Positions 1 through 11,074 of a stretch of 64,000 bases of DNA are shown here, one piece after another. The notes below the pieces were generated by a model, which was not told the DNA's origin, ran no database searches, and was given only the letters and a program-made list of their open reading frames with translations. Position 1 is the first letter of the stretch; every line of letters begins with the position of its first letter. This DNA is from Diplolepis rosae (taxonomy: Eukaryota > Arthropoda > Insecta > Hymenoptera > Diplolepididae), in NCBI GenBank assembly GCA_030998225.1, contig JAPYXD010000710.1, positions 32,441,501 through 32,505,500 on the forward strand. Direction: 5' to 3'. A program made the position numbers and the translations under genes.

Positions 1-38
1 ATGTAATCGAAGTTCAATACAGAAATTTCTAACAATCT
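1..38. repeat. Terminal fragment of dispersed repeat family F
   Basis: The first bases match pieces at about 20835-20905 and 27897-27966, all holding GAAATTTCTAACA or a close variant. The longer relatives at 13886-14890 and 27895-28255 show this is one end of a dispersed repeat. The copy is cut by the window edge. No coding sequence is seen. Confidence 0.5.
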
Positions 39-892
39 ACCACACGGCCTTAAACATTTTTGTCTCAGCATTCGATAAATGCAACATTTTATTAAGCACT
101 ATCGCCTACGCCAATAGCGACTTGAGAGTCAAGCCACGCTTGCATAGATTTGCTCGAATCAATAAAAATCCCCAACAACAAACTTTATCTGTCCCCTTAA
201 CATCGAATTTTATTAGACAACATCTGGTATTTGTAGCAGAGGCAATCTCTCTTTTGAAAAGAGCGAAACTCCTCACCTGTAATTCCAATTCGACTTTCAA
301 TAAAGACACGTACGATTTCAAACTACTAGCTATCGAAGATATTATGCGTTGGAGGGAAAAAAGTCCTACGCTTGAGTCCGAGGCAGGAGCATCAGAAGGG
401 TCCGTACCTCTCGAAAACCGGGCTACCTTGCCTCAATAAAAAAAAGTGCCTACGCGACTGCTAATAATATCGAAGGAAGCTGAAGAATCTGTAAAGAGAG
501 GCTTGTCTGCAAGTAGAGCCGTCCGTAAATCTGCTCCGCGTCACCGCCGAAATACTCAAATGCTTGGACCTGGATCGAGCCATCCATCCGTGTCCATGGC
601 ATTGTATGCGCGATCAGAAGGAATCATAGAATGACGAACCACACAGGAGATGATTCCAGTCTAATGGCTTTTAGGGATACACTCCATCTTTGGAAGTTAG
701 GGATTTTTCAAACAAAACTCCCTCTAAATGCTCAAATATGAATCACCTCAGACAGCAATATGCTCATTGATCTCCCGCTTTGACAAAAACTTCACTACTA
801 TATTATCACTAGACTCTCACTTGAATACACTTTCTCTAATCTAATATTCAGATTGCCAAAAACCAAGCCATCTATTACGGATATAGTGCCCT
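39..892. other. Low-copy sequence, no supported gene
   Basis: Two open frames (122-439 and 446-634, plus) begin at TTG and GTG rather than ATG, and neither product resembles a known family. I see no repeat, tRNA or structured element here. Confidence 0.5.
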
Positions 893-1232
893 ATTGATAT
901 TTATGAGTTGCTCTGATCAATCTCGTCAGGAATAATTTGCATTTGGCTAGAGATCATTAGAAGGGAATTTTAAAATTTGATCATATTCGATAACGTCCAA
1001 ACACTTAATCAATAGAGGTCCTGTAAAATTCTTCAGAAATTGGAATTCAAATCTTGCTTTGTCATTCTGATAGATTTTATAAAAAACCTATTGTCACTGC
1101 ACCAAATAATCATCCTGAATGTGCGTTTAGGGACCTAGTGTTCATTGATATTTATGAGTTCCCTGATCAATCTTGTTAGGAAGAGCTTGAGTTCACCAAG
1201 AGATCATTTGAACTCGATTCTTAATTTTATCC
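893..1232 (+). repeat. Interrupted direct repeat (two units about 90 bp, 250 bp apart)
   Basis: Positions about 893-985 and 1143-1232 share the word TTGATATTTATGAGTT, then a diverged CTGATCAATCT block and an AGATCATT block at matching spacing. This looks like an old local duplication. No coding sequence is seen. Confidence 0.55.
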
Positions 1233-1478
1233 TGCAAAGAGATATTATTACACACAGAAAAAAGATTCAATTGAATTTAATAAAATGATTTTTTTGAATA
1301 GAATAAAATTTGCTTGGTCGAAACAAAGTATCTTTGAACGAAATAAAAATTTGTTCGAATCAAATAAATTTCTGCCTTAAATCAAACAAATTATATCTTT
1401 TACCATATACGAATACAACAATTTGTTTGTTTTCAAGAAAAATTTATTTTATTTAAACAAATATTTATTTGACATAAA

Positions 1479-1905
1479 CTCTCTAAACCTGGATCAGCGA
1501 ACGGCCACTGATTCGCAATGACTATTCGCTGATGGCAGCAGCTATAAGTCTTTTACTGAGAATTAGTGGAATTCGACTAATCAATCAGTAAAATAAAGTA
1601 AACTTATTGAATCAGTGAAATCTTCAAGTGGAAATAATAAAACCAGAAATATATTTTAACGATCGATGAACTCGTTTATTTTAGATTAAACAACACTAAA
1701 AAGAAATTACGTAATTATTATTTTGTATAATTAAAAATTAAAGACCCTTCGTTATACTTTAACCGTTTTAATCGAATTCAAAAATTATTTTCACTTGGCG
1801 CGTTCACTGATTCCTCAGTGAAATCAAAGCAGGGCACTGATTCATTAGTTGATATTTTTTCACTGATATAATCAGTGACTATTTCACTGATTCAGGTTTA
1901 GAGAG
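1479..1905. mobile_element. CTCTCTAAA inverted-repeat element, long form, copy 1
   Basis: Starts CTCTCTAAACCTGG and ends with the inverted partner GGTTTAGAGAG, flanked by AA on each side. The interior carries several copies of CACTGATTCAGTG-like words. A second long-form copy lies at 37780-38205 with the same interior, including the block GGCGCGTTCACTGATTC. The copy sits inside the CACTGAG-type element at 1251-2703, so it inserted later. No open frame; non-autonomous. Confidence 0.75.
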
Positions 1906-1916
1906 AAGATATTTTG

Positions 1917-2588
1917 CAGAGCTGGATAACTATTTCAAATGAATCCATTGCAAATACCTATTTGAAATGCAAAATGCCATTTTCCATTTTGTATTTTAAA
2001 TAGGAAGAAGAAAAACATTTTGCATTTACCATTTTAAATAGGTTTTCAAACTATTTTCAACTTAAAATACTATTTTCTAGTTTTTTTTTGGTTCTTCCCT
2101 GGACAAGTAAAAGCATATGTTGGCTTCCTAGCGGAGAAATGCTGCCATTGGTCAAAATTTGGCGCGCGATTTAAAATCGGAATTATTTAATTATATATTG
2201 AATCACGCGCCAGTTTACAGCCGATGGCAGAATTTCTCCAGCGGGAAGCCAACACGCACTGCTCGCGCAGGCAGCCATTTTTCGAAACACTGATTTTATT
2301 TTACCATTTAGTTACGCAGGCATGATTTTACGCCCAAAAAGAAGATCCATGGGGGACACAATATTCGAGAAGCAATTGCTACTCAAAGCAAATGAACACA
2401 TCCGCAAAGAATAATAAATATTCTTGATGTAATTTTTTGTATTATTAAAAATCCATTTTGCATTTTGTATTTACCTATTCCAAATATACATTTTGCATTT
2501 TTCATTTTAAATAGAAAATCGGAAACCATTTTCTATTTTGCATTTTACATTTTAAATACACTTTGAGAACCATTTTACCCAGCTCTGA
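1917..2588. mobile_element. hAT-like non-autonomous element with 8-bp target duplication
   Basis: Begins CAGAGCTGGATAAC and ends with the inverted partner CCCAGCTCTG, and both ends are flanked by the 8-bp direct repeat ATATTTTG. An 8-bp duplication and CAG-type ends are hallmarks of hAT transposons. The interior repeats words such as CATTTTGCATTT and holds a second inverted repeat around 2120-2260 (left GGAGAAATGCTGCCAT, right ATGGCAGAATTTCTCC). No transposase frame is present. Confidence 0.75.
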
Positions 2589-2703
2589 TATTTTGTTTGA
2601 ATTAAACAAATGTTATTTAATTCAAATGAATCTTTTGTTTAAATCAAAAAAAGTCTTTCAAACAAATTTTTTTTTTCATTCAATCTAATCTTTTTTCAGA
2701 GTC

Positions 2704-3394
2704 TATATTATTAAAGGAGAATTGATTGATATCCAGATAATGAAATCGAGATCACTGCTTGGTATTCCGATGAATCTTATCATAAGAAACCTATTTCAGT
2801 AAATAATCATTTCAACTAAAAATATAAGTAATCGTGGGAGATTAATCGATTGCGAACTAGGAATTGTATTTATAGGGATTTATAAAAGTTGATCTATCTT
2901 AAGAACAGTGCAGTATCATTTCTACTTGGATTAGAGATAAGGGACTAAGTAACTTGAGTGTACCGGAAAAGCCTAGGGCGGGCTCTAGTAGCGAAGGATA
3001 CGCCCCTGCAGAGAGGTGGTCGCCATCCGCATTAGGAAGGAAGTGCAAATACTGGGATTGGTTCTCGCGTACGCGAGACACAACTGACTGTACGTGGAGT
3101 GCCCACGATGTAACGTTACCCTCTTCTCTGCCCCTCGTATACTTCCACCTTCTCCTTCTTCTCCACCTCCACCTTCTCTAGAGGGGACACATTCCCTCTT
3201 GACGCTCTTCGTGGCCTGCTGCGACTCTCCTATTATTGCTATATATTTATGTCCACTCACACATCCCTGCAAACCTACACGATCCTAACCCCTGCTCATA
3301 CGTGCATTGCATCTAGCACTTTCGTCTCTGTATATTAGAACTTAGCATAAGGATTCCCAAGAGACAGGGACCAACTTTTAATCCTCGCATATCA
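2704..3394. other. Low-copy, G+C-richer sequence with CT-rich tract
   Basis: Positions about 2940-3330 are richer in G+C than the surroundings and include a CT-rich run near 3120-3200. That run explains several overlapping short frames on both strands. Nothing recognisable as a gene or element. Confidence 0.5.
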
Positions 3395-3573
3395 AAACCT
3401 TCTGCTGATTCAATCCGACCACGTGACTAACTTATACATTAATTCTTTCATGTAAGATAACGTTTTTAATTTACAAAATCTCTTTTTGAAAATTTGGGAA
3501 ATGTAAAAGAAGACGATAAAGCTGTTAAATTTTTTTTAGTAAAAATTTTGAAAAAAAATTACATGACTTATTA

Positions 3574-3765
3574 CTCTCTAAATTCGAATCAGTCAAAATC
3601 TACTGATTATCAGTGAAATTTGACTAATTCAAATAGCTGAAAAGAGGTTACTGTAAATCAGTCAAATTTCACTGATTATTTGAGTGAAAATTGACTGCTT
3701 TAACAGTGAAAAATATTTTTTCACTGATGAATCAGTGAAAATTTGACTGATTCAGATTTAGAGAG
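3574..3765. mobile_element. CTCTCTAAA inverted-repeat element, short form, copy 2
   Basis: Ends are CTCTCTAAATTCG and TTTAGAGAG with TA on each side. The interior carries repeats of CACTGATT and ATCAGTGAAA, giving a foldback. Closely similar to 14012-14198. Non-autonomous, no frame. Confidence 0.75.
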
Positions 3766-3769
3766 TACG

Positions 3770-4643
3770 ATTTACGAATAAGGTGTTTTTAGCGAAAATT
3801 AACTTTTTATAAAAAGTATTTTGTTTATTTAATTACTAAGATTTCTTAATTATATGGAAAATAGTCAATAAGGGATGTCGCTATAAAAACACAATATATA
3901 TATTGCCTTTATGTATATACATATGTGATTTAGTAACACAATTTTGGCTGCCTGGCTTTTTTGATTTTCCATGTTTGTTGTGACAGTTGTTTGAATAAAA
4001 ATTTAAAGTAGTAGACACTGACCTCTAAAATTTTTACCACTTATTCTTTGTTGTATTATCAACACACTGAGAAAACAGTTTTGTCAAATCAACAAAAATA
4101 TTTTGTTAGTATTTAGCTAACAAAATTCTTTTGTTGTGCCAACAAAATTCTTTTGTTGTGCCAACAAAACATTTTGCTATATCGATCAAATTTTGTTACT
4201 TAAAAAAAATGTTTTGTTGGGACAACAAAATATTTTTTCAGGACAACAAAAAAAGTTTTGTGGGATAAATTTTTTTTTCAGTGCATGTTTGGGTATGGAA
4301 AGCACTCTAGTTTAAAAAAATAATGACAAAAATTTTATTTCTATAATTTTTGGTATATTTGTATTAATTTATTTATTTTATTTGTTATTTTTTTCAGTCA
4401 TGTTACCTTATTTGTCATAGCCAAAAAGTTTCTACACATTGTAAGGAACAAAATAACAAAAAAATCTGGACAAAAAGAAAAGGTATTCAAAGTAAAAAAA
4501 TGTCAAAAAAATGCCCAAACAACTCAAAATTTTTAATTTAAAAATACATAAAGGTGCGGGAATTTTTGAGAAACCCCAAAACCTTCCCAAATAAAGGTCT
4601 AAACTCAAAAACTAAAAATATTAAAGGTGGCGGATCTCCTTAA
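3770..4643 (+). mobile_element. GGATCCGCC/TTAA element, left-truncated copy
   Basis: Right end reads AAAGGTGGCGGATCTCC followed by TTAA (4640-4643), as in the copies ending at 50986, 54340 and 59952. The left terminus is missing where it meets the CTCTCTAAA element. The body matches the 59.1-59.95 kb copy (for example GATTTAGTAACACAATTTT and TTACCACTTATTCTTTGTT). It is interrupted by a CACTGAG element at 4065-4283. No coding capacity is seen. Confidence 0.65.
4065..4283. mobile_element. CACTGAG foldback with TTTTGTTG units
   Basis: Begins CACTGAGAAAAC and ends TTTTTTTTCAGTG, with CA on each side (4063-4064 and 4284-4285). The equivalent site in the related repeat near 59575 is uninterrupted, so this is a later insertion with a 2-bp duplication. 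The interior is a chain of palindromic words built from TTTTGTTG and CAACAAAA. Non-autonomous. Confidence 0.75.
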
Positions 4644-5200
4644 CTGTAAAAAAATTTCAATCAAACGCAGTTGAGAGATGTTCTTAATCTTTTTGAAAAT
4701 TTAAAGAAACATATCAAAATACAATAAAGCACGCATGTTAATTTATTTTTAGTAAAAATGTTTGAAACAATTTAAAGACTTATCGACAATAAAATTACAG
4801 TCAACTGTAAAAATGTTTGCAAAATTTTCACTCAAACAAAGTTGAGTATTTTTTAAATTTTCAGGAAGATATTTTGTAACATGAAAAATAACCCTTATAT
4901 TTTTTAATTTAGAAAGTATCTTCCTGAAAATTTGGGTAACATAACAAATGACAATAAAGCACGTATGTTAATTTCCTTTTAGTAAAAAATTTTGAAAAAA
5001 TTGGAAGACTTACCGATAATTACACTTAACTGTAAAAATGTTTGCAGGATTTTCACTCAAACGAAGTTGTCAGATGTTCTGTATCGCCTCCTGTTGCATT
5101 TTCCAAATTTTCTGAAAAATATTTTGTAAAATGAAAAAGTTATCTTACATGAAATTTTATATGAATTTAGTCACGTGGTCTGGTTGATTCATTACCTTAA

Positions 5201-5721
5201 GATTGATTCGTATCTTTTTTCAAACTCTACGATAACCAACAGATTGTCATGTGACAATCAATTCATACAGAAAAAACTAGACGTTCTAATCTGTTGCGAT
5301 TTAAATATACCAATATACCAAAAATGGTATGTTAAAAAAAAAACTTCTGTCAGGCCCGAACTTACCTGAGTTTGCAACAGGCCCAAGTCAACACGGGCCT
5401 TTTGTTGAATGATTAAGTGAAGGGATTAACAAGTCTTAAATGTTTTTTTATAATTTTGCAATTGGCTAATTGAAAAATATAATTTGGAATCTGAGGATTA
5501 CAAATATAATGAACTTATCTTAAAAAACTCTTTTGAACGATTGATAAATTTAAATGTTAAAATTTTAAAGTAGTCAAAACTCAATTCTATATATTTGCAA
5601 TTGCGAAAATACACAGAATGTGAATTTCTAATTTTTATATTATTGATTCTAGAATTAATTAGTTGAGTTTGAAATTTTTGTCACTGCCTACATTATCGGA
5701 GGATCACTAGTCGCGTATCAG
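5201..5721. other. AT-rich spacer, no feature seen
   Basis: AT-rich sequence with a short frame at 5175-5369 that starts inside the preceding transposon end, so it is not a credible gene. Nothing else recognised. Confidence 0.4.
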
Positions 5722-5793
5722 ATAGGTGTAGCTCAGTGGTTAGAGCAGTCGACCGGCAATCGAAAGACCTGGGCTCGAATCCCAGCGCAGTCG
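5722..5793 (+). tRNA. tRNA-like sequence (decayed tRNA or SINE head)
   Basis: The A-box region reads GTAGCTCAGTGGTTAGAGC, giving a good D arm (GCTC/GAGC). The B-box region gives a perfect 5-bp T stem (CTGGG/CCCAG) around CTCGAAT. The anticodon arm has four pairs, and the anticodon position reads GGC, which would be alanine, but the base before it is C instead of the near-universal U. The acceptor stem does not pair (ATAGGTG against CGCAGTC). It is therefore a tRNA pseudogene or the head of a SINE rather than a working tRNA. A more decayed relative may lie at 40427-40495. Confidence 0.5.
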
Positions 5794-7779
5794 AAAGCGT
5801 CATTTTTTCCACAGAAAGATTTTCAAATTCTTTAAATATTGATTCTAGAAATTAAAAATTGTTAATCTCAAAATTTTAATCTTATTTGTAAACACTGAAC
5901 CTCCCTTGGATTGGGTTGAGCAATAGCTATGAAAAACTGGTAGAAATTCGCAATAAGGAAATTATTATTAAAAGGTTTTTTAAAAATCGCTTCTTTTCCA
6001 GACATTCTATCGACAAAATTGTTTTTTTAAACCATGATTCTGGTTTATTTTGATACTTTTTTTCAAGTGGCTGAATTCGGTTCTAATTAACACTCTAGAT
6101 TTCTGTGTATAGGGAAGAGGACCCAATCATAAGCTTCCAAAGACTTTTTCTCATTTACTGATACGAAAAAAAATATTTAACTGTTTACCAAGAATTATAT
6201 TTTTCTGCCGGTATGATTTTTGAAACAAAAACGGTTGGTTATAGGGTGAAATTTTTGTTTAGAAAATTTGCTTCCTTTGTATGTGCTGTAGAAGAAAGAG
6301 CCCTAAAAAGGTAAATAAAGGGCCGCGAATCAGGGCCACCAGCCGCGAGAGCGTGCTTGTTTATCACTTTAGTAGGGATGAAGCATCGTCGAACTTTCTA
6401 GCAGAGGTACCCTAATAAACCAGATAGCAATCTCTTTTATTCTGGGCCGCCGATAAAATTCTTCCATCCTCGAAGACTGGGTCCCTTGCTCAAGACCATT
6501 GTTCGATGGGATGAACGAGGGATTCCTGGATGCTGTAGTTAGTTACTCAGGACCTAGAAAGCGCTTAGGCACACCTGGCTGGGTGGTATCGGTTGGTACT
6601 TGTGTGTATCGCGTACCCAAGAAACGCATAATGCCCAGGCTCAGGGGTCCAATGCACACCCCCAAGACGGAAACATAAATGACAAAGCGTTTTCTCACCC
6701 GAAATCACAAAGACGCTGGATTCCTAGATTGCCTAGCCCTCCAGGCATCCGTTGGGACATTTCACGAATTAAATTACATCAAAGAAAGCTTCAAGACGCG
6801 GGTGTCAAATCACAACTCTGTGATCGGATAAAGCGAGTACCTACCTGATTATGCGCATTTATTATCTCAGGAAGAGAAAAAAATGTGACAATACACCCAC
6901 TCGAACTAAGAGTTTTTTTTGGGACAAAAATCGGGCCTTTGAAACAGAGCCTCTTAAATAAAACAGAATTACAATATCAATAAAAGCATCTCAGTTTGGG
7001 AACCAACGGGAGATTGCTTTCAAGATGGCGTTCAAGACAACGACCCTTATTAACTAGCGAAGAAACGTAAAATCTTTTAAATCCATGTGAGCAGAAAAAC
7101 TGAAGAGGTGGTGGTCCACTTTCAATCTACGATCGCTCTCCCTTTGGACGTCGTTTGTTCCAAGGTTTGGAACGTTCTCCGATGTCGGCTGAACGAAGGA
7201 AATTATAATCGAGCTCGAGATTAAAGGTTTGTCCTTATTATGCTCGAAGGGAGAAGGTTTGAAAAGACTGAGGCGCTGGTGGAAGGATCCAGTTTTTACT
7301 GCCCCCCCGTCGAGCGCGGAGTCAACCGTCAGCCCAATCTTGATGTATCTCCTCTCGGGCTTGCCGTTGGCTTTTCATTCGGCCGATCTTGCCTCCATTT
7401 ATATCGCATTACGGCCAACTCTTCGGAATCCTTTAGAGAGGGTAGACCGACCCAGACCCACTGGTCCCCTGGTCTCCTTCGCACTGTCGCATCAGGACGA
7501 TCTGCACACCGATGGGTCAGGTCAGGATCTTGGTTACCACCGTCAACGATAAACATTCCTCTGAAAGTCCACTTCGTAACTCTCCTTAAGGTGTGACATC
7601 TTAGTCGTACCTTTTAAGTCACTCAAGATGTAATGCCTTTCCATCTAGATGAAAAACTATCCAGTCGCAAAGATAAACCTGGATAGAAATCTCAATGTGT
7701 TTCATGGCGGGCACTGATATGGGAATCTAGTCAGGGAAACACTTGATTTTACGAATTTTTACAAGAATAGAGGATAATT
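5794..7779. other. Low-copy sequence, G+C-richer from about 6300
   Basis: AT-rich to about 6250, then moderately G+C-rich with CpG to about 7620. Overlapping frames in this block (for example 7229-7552 and 7240-7596, plus, and 7329-7556, minus) contradict one another and match no family. Nothing supportable as a gene. Confidence 0.45.
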
Positions 7780-8487
7780 CACAGGTCTACAAAATATGAG
7801 GTTGTGATTGTTATAGAAATACCGATTTCGAGTAATCCTAACCTAAAAGTGCGAAAAACACGGTTTTTCGCTATATTTGAGCATCGATAACTTCACGAAT
7901 TTTTATTATTTTTTAAGTATAAGAAAACCATTAAAAAGAGCCACTTTTCAGCTTTCCATTTCACTATTTACATGTATTATTTTCATTTTTCTAATCGGAG
8001 ATATCGCTGATTAAAAAAAAAATGTTGCAGATCTCGCAATGACCAACATATGGCAGGAAAAAATGATAGGACAATCGATCATTGTTCATATTATGCCTCG
8101 TTCATCAGAAATAAGAATGAAAAAACAAATTTGACGTCCTATCATTTTTTTCCCGCCATATGTCGGTCATTGTGAAACCTGCAGTTTTTTTTTTCAATCG
8201 GCGATATCTTCGGTTAGAAAAGTTTAAATAATACATGTAAATAGTGAAATGGAAAGCTGTAAAGTGGATCTTTTTGATGGTTTTCTCATATTTAAAAAAT
8301 AATAAAAATTCGCGAAGTTATCGGTGCTCAAATATAGCGAAAAACCGTGTTTTTCGTACTTTTAGGTTAGGATTACTCGAAAACCTGACGTGATGGAGCA
8401 ATTCTGAGCCCGGATTCGGTTTCTGCGCCCAAAATTACTTCGGGAATGTAACTCAGCTACTCCATAACAAAACCATGTAGACCTGTG
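7780..8487. mobile_element. Long foldback element, arms about 250 bp
   Basis: Left end CACAGGTCTAC is matched by right end GTAGACCTGTG. Long inner arms then mirror each other: left TAATCCTAACCTAAAAGT against right ACTTTTAGGTTAGGATTA, left ATGATAGGACAATCG near the centre against right CGTCCTATCATT. The centre is about 50-80 bp. Arm identity is high but interrupted, and the outermost segments diverge. No open frame is seen. It looks like a non-autonomous foldback DNA transposon, superfamily unknown. Confidence 0.65.
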
Positions 8488-8992
8488 ATAATCAATGAAC
8501 TTAGACGAAGAAAGATGAGATCAGGAGAATATTGATGATTACTGGATAACAGGAATGGTTACTAAAAAATAGGAATAGTTACTAGATTTTTGAAAAAAAT
8601 TTCTTTTTTTTTTAAATCTTAAATGGCGTTAAGTTAATTTCAAATCACTGGTTGATAAGGTCGATTTAGTAGAGTAGAGATTTGAAAAAAAATAGTAAAT
8701 AATTACTAGATGGCAGAAGAGAGAATCACGCAGTTTGAGAGTGACTCGTGTACTGTTCAATACTCTCTTTTTTTTTATAATTACTTTTTTTAGTAATCAT
8801 TCCTGTTTTTGAGTAATCTTTCATATTTTTATGAACTCTCAGCACCAAAAATGATGTATAAACTTTGATGTCTCTAGAATATATTTAAAGTAGTTAAAAA
8901 TTCAAAACAGATGAGCTTAGTCCTTGAAAAAATGTATGGAAAATATAATCCTTTACAGAGAAGTTCACAATTTTTTATACATGGCTGAAAAT
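8488..8992. other. AT-rich spacer with a small inverted repeat
   Basis: AGGAATGGTTACTAAAAAA near 8551 pairs imperfectly with TTTTTTTAGTAATCATTCCT near 8786, giving a 250-bp weak foldback. No gene is seen. Confidence 0.35.
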
Positions 8993-9203
8993 TTAAGGGC
9001 ATGTGATACTCAAGAGATAAGCAAATTTTATTGATTTTAGTTTTCTTCATGTTTGTGTTTGAAGTACATGAAACTTTCTTTTCAACATTTCAGAAATGGT
9101 AGAGAAGATAAAAAAGGACGTAGATAGACTACTTTTGGTTTTGACATGTAGAAACTTAAAATCAATAAAATTTGCTTATCTCTTGAGTATCACATACCCT
9201 TAA
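8993..9203. mobile_element. TTAA-flanked miniature element (GGGCATGTGATACTC family), copy 1
   Basis: TTAA lies at both ends (8993-8996 and 9200-9203). The terminal inverted repeats are about 46 bp and start GGGCATGTGATACTC; the right end reads GAGTATCACATACCC. About 120 bp of unique centre and no frame. A diverged copy at 17137-17412 sits inside another repeat. The TTAA target fits piggyBac or Kolobok-type transposition; which one is not decidable from this copy. Confidence 0.8.
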
Positions 9204-10895
9204 CCAGTTGTTGTCCAAATCTTGTGTTTCGAGACAAAAATGTCTCTCCAGTTGGCCTTGAAAAAAAAGGTATTTATTTCCCAATCAAAGGTGTCTGATT
9301 TTATTAAGGGGGGAAGTCCATGTAAACGCCTCAAAATCGGTCATATTTTAAAAATGTTTTTGAAGGTGATAAAATCATTTTATTGTTTTAAATTTTTAAC
9401 ATAACTTTATTTAACCTTTCTGAAGTATAAAAAAAATTTTTTTTTTCCTTCCAAAATAGCGGCTCAGGATAATTTTTCGTCTGTCGTCTACGGCGCGAGG
9501 TGCAAAAGTGCTCTATTTATTACACATTAACCATTGATCTGAAACAAAAAAATTAAATTTCTTTCTTTTTATAACATATTAACGAGAAGGATAAACCTAT
9601 AACACTAAAAACGAACATAAAATTCACTACAAAATAAGCCTCTGCAAAATAAGTTATAATTTTGGACTATTTTTTCGACATTTCTGACCTCCAAAAAGTA
9701 TTTTGTTAACGCGGATTATCTGAAATTTTAGGTTTATTCTTCTGATAATAATGTAGAGAAAAGCCTCTCAGAATTTCAGACAAATCGGTCAATAACTTTT
9801 TGAGTTACAACACGAGCAGTTTTTAAAAATACAGCTTCGAGATAATCGCGTTCAAAGTTTTAGTACAGTATAACGAACAGTTTTAGTTACTTACCGATTA
9901 ATCTGCAAAAAACTGATTTCAATTCAGATTATAGAAAAAAAAAATCGATTTTTTGAAATTTACATGGATTTCCTCCCTTAAGTGAAAAAACAAGAATTTC
10001 CTTAGATTAGTCAAGTCTACTTGATTCGAAAAAATACCAATTCGTAAAATCATGCATATTACTGATTTCCTTGTAAATTTCAATTTGTTTATTTAATTAT
10101 CATTATTATATTAAACAGAATCAAATAAAAGGCGTTTGTCAGTTGTACTACTTAAATTTTTTTTAAATAGCTAACTTACACCTACACTCTTGTCTGAACG
10201 ATTATCAGAACTGAGTCAACGCGCTTAACAATTTACGTATTTTAGTATAGAAACGAAGATAATATTTTGAAATACTAAATGATAGCATTGCGCCCATTTT
10301 CTTAAAAATCAAGAAAATACAGTGCGTGAAATTCAAATTGTGGATGAGATCTATCCAGAAAGTGAACGAGGGGTTAATATTATTAGCAATTGGAGTATAA
10401 AACTGGAAATGATAAAATCGCATTGATATTTAGACGTGTAAAAATGGGTATTACTCAATACTGCGAGCTCATTAGTACATTCCACAAAATCAAATCGTTG
10501 GTTTGAAAATAATTAAAATTAATATGAATTGAATTATAGGATTTCTGATTTTATTTTATTGTATTCAAAGTTTAAAAACAGAAGCTCAGAAAAAAATGCT
10601 TACGTAAGTTGTGTAATTAAATTTAAAATTTGCCAACTTTTTCAATTTGAAAAACTTGAGAGCTTGCAATTCCAATACCATGAAAAATTTCTTGCAATAT
10701 TTTTTCATGTAATTATATATTACTTCTCAAGTTTGAAATTTAAGAATGAAGTTTTTGATAAAAAATCATGAAAAATTGTAAAAAAAAAGCATGGATTATA
10801 AAAGAAATTAATGTTTTGGTACATTTTTGAAGTTTAAGTTAAAACAAATTTGATGAATTAAAAATCTTTCTTGGGAAAAAGAGACGCTAGGGAAA
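9204..10895. other. AT-rich sequence, no supported gene
   Basis: Short frames only (9222-9404 and 10529-10771 plus; 10205-10423 minus), all as expected by chance at this base composition. A piece near 9740-9880 has the look of old repeat sequence, but no boundary can be seen. Confidence 0.4.
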
Positions 10896-11074
10896 CTCAC
10901 TCTTTGACCAGCGAATTTCATTGTTGACCAGTATATTTCACTGAGTTACCAGCGAGTTTTCCTGGTGGAATCAGGTAAATTCCACTGATTTCTATGTAGA
11001 AGACTTATAACATTCGAAACAGTGGTTTTTCACTGTGAAAATCAGTGAGTTTTTACTGTTTCGGATTTAGAGAG
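10896..11074. mobile_element. CTCTCTAAA inverted-repeat element, decayed copy 3
   Basis: The right end is clear (GGATTTAGAGAG followed by TA). The left end is mutated (CTCACTCTTTGACCAG). The interior retains CACTGATT and ATCAGTGAG words in the expected order. Confidence 0.55.

Larger units (their letters stand above)
1251..2703. mobile_element. CACTGAG-type foldback element with TTTGTTTGAATC units, host of two nested insertions
   Basis: The left end reads CACACAGAAAAAAG and the right end is its imperfect inverted partner, CTTTTTTCAGAGTC, with TA on both sides. The interior is built from repeats of the words TTTGTTTGAATC and AAACAAAT on both strands, as in the uninterrupted relative at 51873-52253. 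The element is split by a CTCTCTAAA element (1479-1905) and a hAT-like element (1917-2588). Its outer fragments match the 51.9-52.2 kb copy closely enough to show where the insertions entered. No transposase frame is visible. Assignment to a Tc1/mariner-like miniature element rests on the TA flanks and is inferred. Confidence 0.65.
3395..5200. mobile_element. CACGTGAC/TTAA element, composite copy with internal insertions and duplications
   Basis: The left end has CCACGTGACTAA followed by TTCATGTAAGATAAC. The right end is the mirror image (TTATCTTACATG, then TAGTCACGTGG) and stops at TTAA (5197-5200); the left TTAA has decayed. Inside are a CTCTCTAAA element (3574-3765), a GGATCCGCC element (about 3770-4643) with its own insertion (4065-4283), and two tandem partial copies of the internal segment (about 4720-4830 and 4955-5070, each with the word AAAATGTTTGCA). 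No transposase frame is visible. The short complete relative at 15126-15488 shows what the uninterrupted form looks like. Confidence 0.65.
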
